Below, in pieces: positions 22,057-31,760 of a stretch of DNA of 64,000 nt. Both the position numbers and the translations under genes were made by a program. The number at the start of each line of letters is the position of its first letter. The first letter of the stretch is position 1. Where the stretch lies: NCBI GenBank assembly GCA_014529385.2, contig CM043971.1:52365209-52429208 (forward strand), read 5' to 3'. The notes below the pieces were generated by a model that was not told the DNA's origin, made no database searches, and was given only the letters and a program-made list of their open reading frames with translations. The DNA comes from Adiantum capillus-veneris (lineage: Eukaryota > Streptophyta > Polypodiopsida > Polypodiales > Pteridaceae).

Positions 22057-22740
22057 CAAGAGGGCTCTTCATTTGATTGATGTATAGCTGTGTGGTTTCA
22101 TACTTTTGTGCTGAGGCAAGAGCCTCCTTGAGCAGGAACAGGGGTAGCTAATTGCTACTCCAAAGCAGGCACCGGTGAGGGTCATAACCTCACCGTACAG
22201 GTGCATTTTCAGCGCTATGTATGTGCTTTAATTTGATTCTTTTTCAGCCATATGGACGCCAAAACCTTTGGGTATAGTGCCCCAGTGGTAGAGGACAGTT
22301 AGGGGACTGTTTAGGGCTGAAAACAGGGAAAAAACCAGTAAATACAGTGACCTGAATTTATTGTTTTTGGGCAGGAATCAAAGGGTTTATGCGAGTGGAA
22401 GTGAGTTCCAACAGGGGAATTGGTTTCGCGCAAGTTTTGGGGTTGTTATGTTGCCGAAATTTGGCCAAAACATGCGGTATCTAGCTGGATACAGGTAAAG
22501 AATTCCCAGGACTCTACTTTGTAATTTACCCTCCTGAAGAATAAAGAAATACTGAAAGGGGCGCCAATTTTGGGGCCTACAGGTTGTCGGCGTCTGCTCG
22601 GAGCATTCTAGCTTCGGAGCCGTGTGTGCGCTTAAGTGTTAATTCCCGTCGCAGGTTTCCTTTCCATGTTCTGTGTGTGTGTCTAAAGTAAAGAATTTCG
22701 GGTGAAAGCCAAAGCCTACCGCCCCACGGGCCGGTTTCAA
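22057..22740 (+). repeat. LTR-G, right part
   Basis: Resumes LTR-G after E8: CAAGAGGGCTCTTCATTTGA, GAGGCAAGAGCCTCC, then AATAAAGAAATACTGAAAGG and GGCGCC at 22541-22579. It matches 58600-59230 on the opposite strand. The right border is approximate; no primer site was found. Confidence 0.75.
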
Positions 22741-23130
22741 CACACATGCAATACCTCAAGTGTAGACTCTATTGACTCAAATGGGGAATGTCGCCGCGGT
22801 AACTCTTCAAGATTAAGCACCTCGGGCTAATTTGATGCACCTTTGGATCGGTCTCGATGAGGAGTTGCTGATGGTCACCAAGGGGTAGATTTGAGGCTGA
22901 TTTGCACTCTTGATGTGAGAGGAAACAAGGGCTGAAAGTTGGTTGCAAAAACGTAGCAGATCTGGTGCGCAAAGCAAGGTTGAAATGGAAAGGACTTGGA
23001 CAGCCAAAGATCTAATGTAACATACGTGAGAGAAACTGAAAGAATTGAACAAAAATGAGAAAAAGAGACAACATGGCACAATGTAGTTCCGTGCCCAGAG
23101 GTAATGGCCCCAAAGATTGGCGCCCCTTCT
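22741..23130 (-). repeat. LTR-D/U5-like fragments
   Basis: 22741-22900 matches 63640-63790 (AATACCTCAAGTG, CGCCGCGGTAACTCTTCAAG, TTGGATCGGTCTCGATGA) in the same strand sense. 22900-23130, read on the minus strand, has GGGGCGCCAATC, TTTGGGGCC and GGGCACGGAACT, like the R-U5 part of the E0/E1 LTRs. E5 lies directly to the right. Confidence 0.6.
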
Positions 23131-24744
23131 CTTAAGGTGCAGCGGAAGTGAATGTTGAACTTTGCTCAAGATGAGTGCTCCAAACTGCGCTCAAGGGTTC
23201 TTTTACTTACGGAAGGGAGAGCCTTCACGATACTTGACAGGAAAAAAATAGTTTTGGTACTTTGTGTTGTTGATATATCGAGTGCTCAAAGTAAACTGTT
23301 GAAAAAGTCATTACTGGCTGTCTTTCTACCCTTTTGATTTTGGATTTGCCCTTTTGCTTTCCTTCTTTAACCACTGGCACCTTATTGGCCTTCTCCTTCT
23401 TATCAGGTGTGTTTGTAGGAGCACCATTTGCTACAGCCATTGTCAAGGTCTTCTGGCGCTTGGCATTTTGCAAAGTTTCTTGTTTTGCATCACTTGCATG
23501 CTTCCTGTCCGCATGTTGATTCACAGCAGGGTTAGGTTTGCCATCAGCCAACATCTCACTTGACTTGGCTGATTTTCCTTTAGCCATAGCTATGTGCCTC
23601 TTGCCCCCAAGATCGTGTTTCAATGTCTTGATGTTCCACACAACCTACAAAGATGGCTTTGAAGGTGAGAAGCACATCTTGCATAGGGGGGCATCCAAGA
23701 GAAGAATGGGCGGACATGCTCAAAATAAGCCTTAGAGAGAAAAGAATACGACACCAGAATGTTGTCAAACCCTCCTCCAAGGGCCCCACTCTCTATGGCG
23801 AGAGAGGTCTATGCTATTGATTGCACAAATCGGGTATAATGGTCTAGATGCAATGGACTTGCCGATGATGTTGACGACAATGATGACGGCGACAAGACGG
23901 GTTGAAAATTGAAAATGCTAGGGGTTGAAATCTGCAAATCTGCTAACTGCTGAATTTTGACTCTATGTCGGCGAGGACGGCGACGACGACGACGATGCGC
24001 TGAAAACGCAAATTCTGAATAGCGGGCTGAAACTGAAAACGCTGGCTGATCTGACCGTGCGGCGAGGATTTGCTGCGAGAAGGTCAGATCTGTGAGATTT
24101 GGGGCTGCTATGGCGGAGTCTAAGTGCTAAAAAATAGAAAACACAGATGCTAGGGCTGATTCTGTCGCCGGGAATCTGTAAAACGCTGATGTTGATCTGG
24201 AAGTTGCAAAAACGCTAGGCTGATCTTGTATTTGCAAAAACGCTAGGCACTCTGTTGCAAAAACGCCAAGGCTGATTTGTTGCAAAAAGCGTTGGGCTGA
24301 AACTGGTGATGAAAACGCCAGATGTCTTGATGGCTGAAAAATGCCAGGTAATCGTGTCGGTCTTCCTGAGAAGGTGCACGGCTAGATGCTTGGTCTTTGT
24401 TGCCTCTTCTACCAAGAAGTGCTAGCTCTAGCTTTTTGATATATTAACTTATAAAAAATGCCCTACCCAGTTTCCCAACAAAGTCACTTATTAATAATAA
24501 GTGAAAAATGGCTAAAATAGGAAAAATGGGTTCTATGCACTGTAAAATGCTCACGATGGCTACTGACTGTAATGTTGATGATCATGCTGTGTGCAACCAG
24601 AGGATATGCAACTACTGTAAGTACCTGGACATGCACGGTCTGTGCCAGGCTGACAAAGGCGCCAGAACACTTCCTAAGTTGACCTGAACCTTGGACGTGA
24701 AGTAGCTTGTCCACATGCACATAGGGTTAGATGTGCATGTGACA
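23131..24744 (-). repeat. E5 3' LTR with a foreign insertion
   Basis: Starts TGTCACATGCACATCTAACC at 24744 and ends near CTGCACCTTAAG (23131). A polypurine tract (AAAAGGAGGA, minus strand) directly precedes it. 23228 to about 23740 is foreign sequence replacing about 110 bp of LTR, judged against the solo LTR at 29741-30950. The interior has many AACGCTAG/AAAACGC phrases, the complement of AGCGTTTT. Confidence 0.82.
23225..23587 (-). CDS. Lys-rich open frame in a sequence captured by the E5 LTR
   Basis: From an ATG at 23587 the minus strand is open for 120 codons: MAKGKSAKSSEMLADGKPNP, AVNQHADRKHASDAKQETL, QNAKRQKTLTMAVANG, KKEKANKVPVVKEGKQKG, KSKIKRVERQPVMTF. It is strongly basic, low in complexity and has no domain I recognise. 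No other LTR of this family has it, so it is an insertion, perhaps a host cDNA or genomic fragment with nuclear-protein-like composition. The frame ends just inside LTR sequence. Whether it is expressed is unknown. Confidence 0.45.
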   Translation of the reverse strand: MAKGKSAKSSEMLADGKPNPAVNQHADRKHASDAKQETLQNAKRQKTLTMAVANGAPTNTPDKKEKANKVPVVKEGKQKGKSKIKRVERQPVMTFSTVYFEHSIYQQHKVPKLFFSCQVS

Positions 24745-24837
24745 TCCTCTCCTTTTCAAAGTGAGGTACTGGTACTGAACTGTATGGCGTCGAGGGAGAG
24801 CGCCAACAATTCCTGCGAAGAACGCTTTGCCGGCCCA
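24745..24837 (-). pseudogene. E5 pol C-terminal tail and polypurine tract
   Basis: After removal of E3 the minus frame reads HASEWAGKAFF across the join; near the end, after an indel, AIQFSTSTSL-stop appears. This parallels ALQLGTHTSP-stop in E6 and MELGTSTSP-stop at 57740-57780. AAAAGGAGGA then abuts the LTR. Confidence 0.75.
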
Positions 24838-25758
24838 TGTAACAAACTGCAGACGTGTCGACCTATTGAAGAACGGAGCTACCGGCCGAGGAGCCTAAAC
24901 CTAAGAAGAACAAGCAACAGAAGAAGTGTCACAAAGTGATGATGTGGTTGTCCGAGAGCAGAAAACCCTAACCCTAATTTCTACCAAAAACCCTAATTGT
25001 GGAACCCTAATTGCTGAAACCCTAACCCTAAAACCTGCAAACCCTAATTTTGGAAACCCTAACCCTAAAACTGCAGACATTAAAATTATAAGCAATTAGT
25101 GAGTAACTAAATAGGATAATTTGTGGAAAACTCCTTAAGTACACACTGAAACCACTCAAATTTTTGCAAATTTCTTACAAAAGTGTAATGTTCATGCCTC
25201 TAATTAGGCATATAAACATGTGTGGCACTTTAATTATTAGTTACTTAGTGAATAATTAGTGGAAAAGAGAGAAAAACATGAAAAATACACACAATCTCTT
25301 CACAAAATCTCATCAGAAATAAGCCTAACCCTAAGGGCAGCAGGCTGATTTTCGAAATTTGCGCTGGCTGATGACATGGCAAGCTGTACGGATTTCCGTG
25401 ATTTACGCTGGTAGCTTTTTGGCTTTGCTTTGGAACCAGAAGCTTTTGAGTTTTAAAGGCTTTTTACTTTAATTGCTTTTCAAGCCAAGGGCCTTTAAAG
25501 ATGAGGCTAGGGCTCATTCTTTGGCATGCTTTCGGGAGAAGGTGCAGAGTCTGGAGTACTGGCTTGTACTGTGTTGATGCAATATAAAGAAATACCGAAA
25601 GGGGCGCCAAGGTTTGGGGCCAATACTGTCTAGGGTGGAATTTCTCCACTCCGTGTCGCGTGCCGTCTCTCTCTCCATTTCAGTTAGTTGTTATTTGAAG
25701 TGCTTAAAGTTGTTCAATCTGTTCTTTTCTATTGGCACGTGGTGCCCGCCTTGTGACA
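24838..25758 (+). repeat. E3 5' LTR
   Basis: Begins TGTAACAAACTG; 89 bp later (24927) a second LTR-like start TGTCACAAAGTGATG follows. A telo-box array lies at about 24960-25075. 25078 to about 25313 is an AT-rich insertion absent from the 3' LTR. The motif AAATACCGAAAGGGGCGCC is near 25590-25609. Ends TTGTGACA. Confidence 0.9.
25078..25313. mobile_element. AT-rich insertion, MITE-like
   Basis: Present only in the E3 5' LTR, so it entered after E3. It is AT-rich, with an imperfect inverted pair AATTAGTGAGTAACTAA (about 25094) and TTAGTTACTTAGTGAATAATT (about 25238). Ends and target duplication are not clear, so the class is uncertain. Confidence 0.45.
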
Positions 25759-25759
25759 G

Positions 25760-25771
25760 TGATATCATAGC
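25760..25771 (+). other. E3 primer-binding site, mutated
   Basis: TGATATCATAGC one base after the LTR end. It is two changes away from TGGTATCAGAGC. Confidence 0.8.
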
Positions 25772-25978
25772 ATCGGGCGTGTGCTTTTCTGAAAGCATAC
25801 CGGTCCCACATAAGAGCAGACAGAGCAAGCCAGAGATTTTATTTGAGGTATCTTCGTCCTCCAACCCGGACTTATTAGCCACTCCCACCCTTACTTCATC
25901 GCGCATCAGGTGCGCTCCCGTCTTCACCGCAGTGTCTTACAGGGCATAAGCCAATTAAGAACCCAATACTTGGAATTC

Positions 25979-27090
25979 ATGGATTCAACAGAATATTTGC
26001 AGTTTCTGCTCAACGAGCTTCACGCGGCATCCTCAACAGAATCTTCCAATGTTGCAAGGTTTTCAACAATTTTTGAACAATTTTTGAACTACATGTTACC
26101 CCCTTTGATGCCCCAGGTGGTACCTCCTCCTGCAGCACCAGAAAGTACGAGAGCTTCCAACCGGCAACCTTCTTAGCCGTCTGTCTCGATCAGGGGAGTC
26201 TTCAGGAATATGGTGCAGCCATCTGACCCTGATCCAGTGCAACCGCCTTAGTCACATCCATTGCCCCCACCACCACCACCACCACCTCCACAACCGCCAT
26301 CAGGCTACAATCGTTGGAGCCCATATGGATACCCTTATTATCCATACCCGGGATATGCGCCAAACCAACCCAAAGATTTCAAAGATGGTGGCACGACAGT
26401 CAAATTTTTCACTTTTTCCGGGGTGAAAGATCGCAAGAAAGCATTGCAGTTCCTACAGCAATTCGACAACATCTATGCTTTAGGGAACTATACAGAAGAA
26501 TCCTAGATTTCTCGAGCAGCGGGATTTCTTAAAGATAATGCTATGCAATGGTGGAGTTCAATCGCGACACAACCGCATGCTTCAAGGACCTAGCAAGCTT
26601 TCAAGACAGTTTTTGCACGTAGTTACACGACTTTTATGTTTGAAGTGCGGATTTTGGCAGAATGGGGCAACTTGAAAATGCTTGCTACTGAAAGCATGGA
26701 CGAATATAACCAAAGGTTTCTCGAAGTGTACCTTTCAGTGTCCTTCTTTAGATGTGTTCCCTTGGAGGCCCAATGCGAGCGATACACCATTGGACTATCA
26801 TCACCATTGCAGGAATATTGTCTTTCCAAGCAAGTCTCTACCATGCAAGAACTTATGGACCATGCCGATGTCGGCTACAAACCGATGAAGGGAAAGCTAG
26901 AGTTTAAGAATCTCCGGCCACTAACCAAAACTCTCGGCAACAACGAACAAATTCTCAAGAGTCTCGTGAAAATCAACCGCAAAGGCCTCGTTTGACGCCT
27001 CAACAACGAGACACCTTACTACAAGAAGGCCGATGCTTTGGATGCTTTCAAACAGGGCATAATCATTCTAATTGTCCCAAACGCAGTGAT
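25979..27090 (+). pseudogene. E3 gag with zinc knuckle
   Basis: ATG at 25979 (MDSTEYLQFLLNELHAASST). A proline run follows (about 26255-26300, ten prolines), then YPYYPYPGYAPNQPKDFKDG, FFTFSGVKDRKKALQFLQQF, DNAMQWWSSI, and a capsid C-terminal part with ATESMDEYNQRFLEVYLSV and STMQELMDHADVG. Stops at 26174, 26249, 26503 and 26594. After a frame change near 26992 the text RLTPQQRDTLLQEGRCFGC and a CX2CX4HX4C knuckle (CFGCFQTGHNHSNC, about 27030-27075) remain intact. It resembles the E1 Gag in order but is a different family. Confidence 0.88.
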
Positions 27091-27608
27091 AGACCAGAGG
27101 AGCCGACGCTCGTACCAAACGGTCGACAGAACCCCAGCGCCACCTCCTGCTAAGAGAGCTAGACCCGCTATTGGACTAGTTCCTGATCTTTATGGCATAC
27201 ACCTTGAGAGTACAAACGAATTGTGTCGAGCATATGGCAAAGTCAATGGTTTCAAAGCCCTTATTTTCTTTGACCCCGGAGCTACAGAGAACTTTATCCA
27301 TACAGAATTCTTAAAGTAGATGCGCTTTGATTATGATGCAGAGGGTGGAGAAATTGAAGCTGAGCTAGCCACAGGGCAAACTCAGAAAGTAGTACCGCTC
27401 ATTGGTGCTCTTCTAGTGACTATTCAAGGTTATCATGGAAAAGTTGATTTCCACATCATGAAGTTGCGCAATTTTGACGTTCTATCAGGCATGCCTTGGC
27501 ATGACAAGAATGATGTGACTCTCCAAGTTCGGAACCGAACCATCACCATGATGTAGAAGGGCAAGCAAGTCGTCGTCAAAGTTCGATTGTCGGAACAAAA
27601 TCCTGAAT
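27091..27608 (+). pseudogene. E3 aspartic protease, end of coding region
   Basis: After a linker (APPPAKRARPAIGLVPDLYG) comes FKALIFFDPGATENFIHTEF (about 27250-27310). The catalytic D-S/T-G is DPG here, so the enzyme would be inactive. A stop at 27317 is followed by QTQKVVPLIGALLVTIQGYH, KVDFHIMKLRNFDVLSGMPW (the C-terminal GMPW of retroviral-type proteases) and a final stop at 27606 after VRLSEQNPE. Normally RT would continue in frame here; instead the sequence becomes T-rich and non-coding. Confidence 0.82.
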
Positions 27609-28506
27609 GAACTCTCTAGTTGTTTTATAGTTAGATACTTTTGAACTTTGTTTAAGAAAGTATTGTTTGAAACTTTGTTTGAAATGGATGGTATCTGTTT
27701 TGAACCTGTTTTGTTGCCGATTTGAATTGTTTGACTCTGGTTTGATACTGGTTTCAATGATTGGTGATTTTACTCCCGGGTGGAGAAGTGAGAAATACTG
27801 TTTTAGTATTGTTTGAACCTCGGAACGACGCAGGCCGATGCCTGGGGAGCGTTTGGTTGTATGCTTGTAAAATAATTGTTGTGACTCCCGGCCCGGACCT
27901 GGATGGTTATGCGGGAGGAGTATTAAGAAGTCTGAGCAGTGGTTACTCTCAGCACCTCCAAACGACGCAGGCTGCGGTCTGGGGGGCGTTTGGTTGTAAG
28001 AGGCCTCTATATCTCCCGGCCCGTACCTTTTTAGGTTATGCGGGAGGAGTGATGAGGGAGTCGTCGAATATCTCGCGGCCCGAACCTTGTTAGGTTATGC
28101 GGGAGGAGTGCTCATCGGCGGCTTTATGTTTCTATGTCTTGTAACATGCATATGTGAGCATTTGTGTTGCATTGTGATGTGAAAATTCCTAATTGGATGA
28201 GATTGCCTTGGTATGTAATTTTAGTGCATCAAGACACCCGTGGAAGATCAGTACGGTCTGGGTGTGATGGCTAATTTTACTACGCCGGAATATCAAGAGT
28301 TCCGATATGGAGAAAGGAGAAGCTAACTCCTTGATCAAAACAACCGAAAGGAGAAGCTAACTCCTTGATCAAAAGAGCAGGAAGGAGAAGCTAACCCTTA
28401 ATAAAAAAAGCAAACTAATTGTCCCTTGGAATGACCCTCGGAAATTTTTGAACTAACTTGAGTTGTTTTGCAGATATGCTGTAATCGCGGACGATTACTC
28501 TCTGTC
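27609..28506 (+). repeat. E3 non-coding 3' interior with two tandem arrays
   Basis: Array 1: three modules of CTCCCGGCCCG, then ACCT, a short spacer, GGTTATGCGGGAGGAGT (about 27883-27922, 28013-28054, 28070-28110), with GACGCAGGC...GGGGCGTTTGGTTGTA between. Each module can fold with CTCCCG against CGGGAG. Array 2: three copies of GGAGAAGCTAACTCCTTGAT or its truncated form (28313-28402). No open frame of note. Confidence 0.8.
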
Positions 28507-29255
28507 AAGAAGGGGAGATGTAACAAACTGTTGACGTGTCGACCTATTGAAGAATGGAGCTACCGACCGAGGAGCCTAAACCCTAAGAAGAACAAGCAAC
28601 AGAAGAAGTGTCACAAAGTGATGACGTGGTTGTCTGAGAGCTCAAAACCCTAACCCTAATTTCTGCCAGAAACCCTAATTGCAGAAACCCTAATTTTGGA
28701 ACCCTAATTGTTGAAACCCTAATTCTGAAAACCCTAATTGCTGAAACCCTAATTTTGGAAACCCTAACCCTAAAACCTGTAAACCCTAAACCCTAAACCT
28801 AAAACTGCAGAAACCCTAACCCTAACCCTAAGGGCAGCAGGCTGATTTTCGAAATTTGTGTTGGCTGATGACGTGGCAAGCTATACGGATTTCCGTGATT
28901 TACGCTGGCAGCTTTTTGGCTTTGCTTTGGAACCAGAAGCTTTTGAGTTTTAAAGGCTTTTTACTATAACTGCTTTTCAGGCCAAGGGCCTTTAAATATG
29001 AGGCTAGGGCTCATTCTCTAGCATGCTTCTTGGAGAAGGTGCAGTGTCTGGAGTACCGGCTTGTACTATGTTGATGCAATATAAAGAAATACCGAAAGGG
29101 GCGCCAAGGTGTGGGGCCAATACTCTCTAGGGTGGAATTCCGCCACTCCGTGTCGCGTGTCATCTCTCTCTCCATTTCAGTTAGTTGTTATTTGAAGTGC
29201 TTAAAGTTGTTCAGTCTGTTCTTTTCTATTGGCATGTGGTGCCTGCCTTGTGACA
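28507..29255 (+). repeat. E3 polypurine tract and 3' LTR
   Basis: AAGAAGGGGAGA (28507-28518) precedes the LTR (28519-29255). The LTR has the same double start as the 5' LTR (28519 and 28609), a longer telo-box array (28640-28830) and the GGCGCC motif at 29079-29120. Confidence 0.9.
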
Positions 29256-29740
29256 ACCCACTCTGATGCGTGGGTCGTGCGATACTTGAACTTCATGAAG
29301 GTCTGCAATGCTTGCTTCTTTGGGCCGCGTCGAAAGCGGTACAAAGTCATCTGTGGCTGCTTCAATGCTCCAACTGCGTCTATGGACGTTGGTCCACCTT
29401 CAAGAAGAATCTTCGAGGAGGAAAATTTTTGAAACCACTTCCAACACAGAATCATGAACATACCCATTCCATGTAGAGTGACTAGAAAAATACGATTGTT
29501 GCGAAAAGACTGCGCATGCAGCGTAGATGAACAAAGTGATGGAGTGCCAAGCCGTTCACCAAACATACGCAAAAAATGGGGTCAAAACTTGACTTTTTGA
29601 TCTAAATCTATCAACTGTGGCAAATCACAATGGAAATGCCGATGTTTGATGGTCAATCTTTCTTGTGCTCGTTCTGAGACTGTGTCATACCCAAGGAAGA
29701 GACATGGAATGTGAATTCCTTGACTGCAAACATTTCTTCT
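29256..29740 (-). pseudogene. E5 integrase C-terminal, chromodomain-like fragment
   Basis: The minus strand is open over 29201-29572. After an unassigned part it reads RFRRGPKKQALQTFMKFKYR then TTHASEW. This lines up with FGNKKNAKQYFLKFKDRGTH KIAW in E6 (60658-61065), a chromodomain-like pol tail. The text N-terminal to it (FGERLGTPSLCSSTLHAQSF, HGMGMFMILCWKWFQ) has no family I recognise. E3 cut the frame after TTHASEW. Confidence 0.62.
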
Positions 29741-30950
29741 TGTAACGTGCAGCGGAAGTGAATGTTGAACTTTGCTTAAGATGAGTGCTCCGAACTGTGC
29801 TCAAGGGTTCCTTTTACTTACGGAAGGGAGAGCCTTCTGTTCCTCTAGTGAGAGAGTGCAAATGATCACAAACGAAGTGAAAAAATACTGTGAATGAAGG
29901 TGGTGTTGAGAGATAGAGATAGAAGAATACGACACTAGATTGTTGTCAAACCCTCCTCCAAGGGCCCCACTCTCTATGGTGAGAGGTCGATGCTATTGAT
30001 TGCACAAATCTCGTACAATGGTCTAAATACAATGCACTTGCCGACGATGTCGACGATGACGAAACGGGCTGAAATCTGAAAACGCTAGGGGTTGAAATCT
30101 GCAAATCTTGTATCTGCTGAATTCTGACTCCATGTCGGTGAGGATGGTGATGGCGACGACGCGACGACGATGTGCTGAAAACGTAGATGCTGAAATTTGC
30201 GAACTGCGGGCTGAAATTGAAAACGCTGGCTGATCTGACCGTGCGGCGAGGATCTGTTGCAGGAAGGTGAGGTCTGCAAGGTTTGGGGGCTGCGGTGCGG
30301 AGTCAGTCTGTTGAAATCTGAAAACGCTGATGCAAATGACGGTGCTGTCACCAAGAAACTGCAAGACGCTAGGTATTTGCAAGATGCAAAAACGCTAGGC
30401 CTGATCTGTTGCAAAAACGCCAGGCTGGTTCTGTGATCTGCTAACACCAGGCTGATCTGCAAATTGCAAAACGCTAGGGCTGATCTGCTAAAAAACGATA
30501 GGCTGGTCTTGAGCCAAAACGCTGGTCTTGATCTGCTGTTGGCTGGAAACGCTAGGCCTCCTACCGGTCTTGCTCAGATGGTGCCTGTGAGTTGGTGGAC
30601 TCTTGTTGCCTCTTCTGCCAGAAAGTGCTAGCGCTAGGTTTTTTAAATAGTTCCTTGCAAAATTGCCCTACCCAGTTTCCCAACAAAAGTCACTTATTCA
30701 TAATAAGTGAAAAATGGCTAAAATAGGGAAAATGGGTTTTGTGCACTGTAAAATGGTAATGATGGCTATTGACTGTAATCTGATGATCACGCTGTGTGCA
30801 ACCAGAGGACATGCAACTACTCTAAGTGCCTGCACATGCACGGCCTGCGAATAGACTCACAAAGGTGCCAGAACATTTCCTAAGCGGACCTGAACCCTAG
30901 ACATGAAGTAGCTTGTCCACCTGCACATAGGGTTAGATGTGCATGTGACA
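29741..30950 (-). repeat. Solo LTR-C in E5
   Basis: Starts TGTCACATGCACATCTAACC at 30950 and ends CTGCACGTTACA at 29741. Flanked by CTTCT on both sides (29736-29740 and 30951-30955). The right flank lacks the family's usual pre-LTR sequence (TACCTCACCTT... AAAAGGGGA), so this is a solo LTR and not the E5 3' LTR. Confidence 0.85.
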
Positions 30951-31110
30951 CTTCTTTTCGATTGTGATCCGCATACATCTGTGCTCATCTGTGAGTGAGT
31001 CATGTGAATCGTACAATACGGCATGCCTGTGGAAAGGGAACACATAAAGACGGTGATGAAAATACAAGAAACTGTCACGAATGAAACACTTGAACAATGC
31101 GTGTTGACTA
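30951..31110 (-). other. E5 interior, unassigned
   Basis: Between the solo LTR and the post-protease segment. Open on the minus strand but with no recognised motif. RT and RNase H should have been here, so a deletion is inferred. Confidence 0.5.
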
Positions 31111-31760
31111 ATCATGCGAACACATAATACTTCCTGAGTGGTTCTTTGGACCTCGACTCGAGAGCCAAGATCGGTTCTTCGTGATTGATCATATTTGCAA
31201 TGAGGTTAGCTTCACTAGAAAAAGCATCAACTAAACCATCATCCTTGTGAACAATCCGATCTTTATCATGCAAATTATCATCCTTGTGAATAATCACATT
31301 TGTATCATGCAAAACATGTGTGTCGTGCTTTGGAGAAGAAAAGACTGAGAGAGCCTCCTTCTCTTGTTTCTTTTCAAACTTCGCCTGCACATTAGAATTG
31401 AGAGGTAAAGAATGAACAACTTCCTCTCCACAAATGAGAATGGGAGAGTCACTTTTGGCATTGAAAGTGAGAGTATTGTCCGCTCAATCAATGAGAGGGT
31501 TATACTCACGAAACCATCGAATGCATGGAATCATATCACATCTTGAAAGAGGAAAACTACAAATTTTTTGGGGAAGGACGCTTTGTTGAACAGTGAATAA
31601 CACATCAAGGCACTCTTGGGTAATGAGAGAGTCCATACTGGGAGCGAAGCCCGACACCTTGAGAGGAGATGTTTGACTAACCTCTAGGCGGGCTCTCTCT
31701 ACAAGAGGCACTAATCACATCATGCATATTGCCTAAATCAAACAATATGACAAAAGGCTG
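31111..31760 (-). pseudogene. E5 protease and linker
   Basis: The minus strand begins FVILFDLGNMHDVIS (catalytic D-S-G replaced by D-L-G, about 31713-31755). It continues LDVLFTVQQSVLPQKICSFP, LSRCDMIPCIRWFREYNPLI D, the C-terminal half of a gypsy protease, then a polar segment SVFSSPKHDTHVLHDTNVI with HKDD repeats and EPILALESRSKEPLRKYYVF. Several frame changes (about 31690, 31490, 31380). Confidence 0.78.

Larger units (their letters stand above)
24838..29255 (+). mobile_element. E3: gag-protease-only LTR element nested in E5
   Basis: LTRs at 24838-25758 (921 bp) and 28519-29255 (737 bp). Both start TGTAACAAACTG and end CTTGTGACA. Flanks are GCCCA (24833-24837) and ACCCA (29256-29260), a target duplication with one change. 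The interior of about 2.8 kb has gag with a zinc knuckle and an aspartic protease, then about 900 bp of non-coding sequence with two tandem arrays and a polypurine tract. There is no trace of RT, RNase H or integrase between protease and tract. This fits a non-autonomous element that borrows enzymes from a relative. Confidence 0.9.

Noticed and set aside
24955-28840. AAACCCTAA clusters as an interstitial telomere
   Set aside because: They are degenerate, interrupted and confined to LTRs in equivalent positions; this is LTR sequence, not a fusion point.
29741-30950. This LTR as the 3' LTR of E5
   Set aside because: It has its own CTTCT duplication and lacks the family's pre-LTR sequence, while E5 pol continues on its far side.
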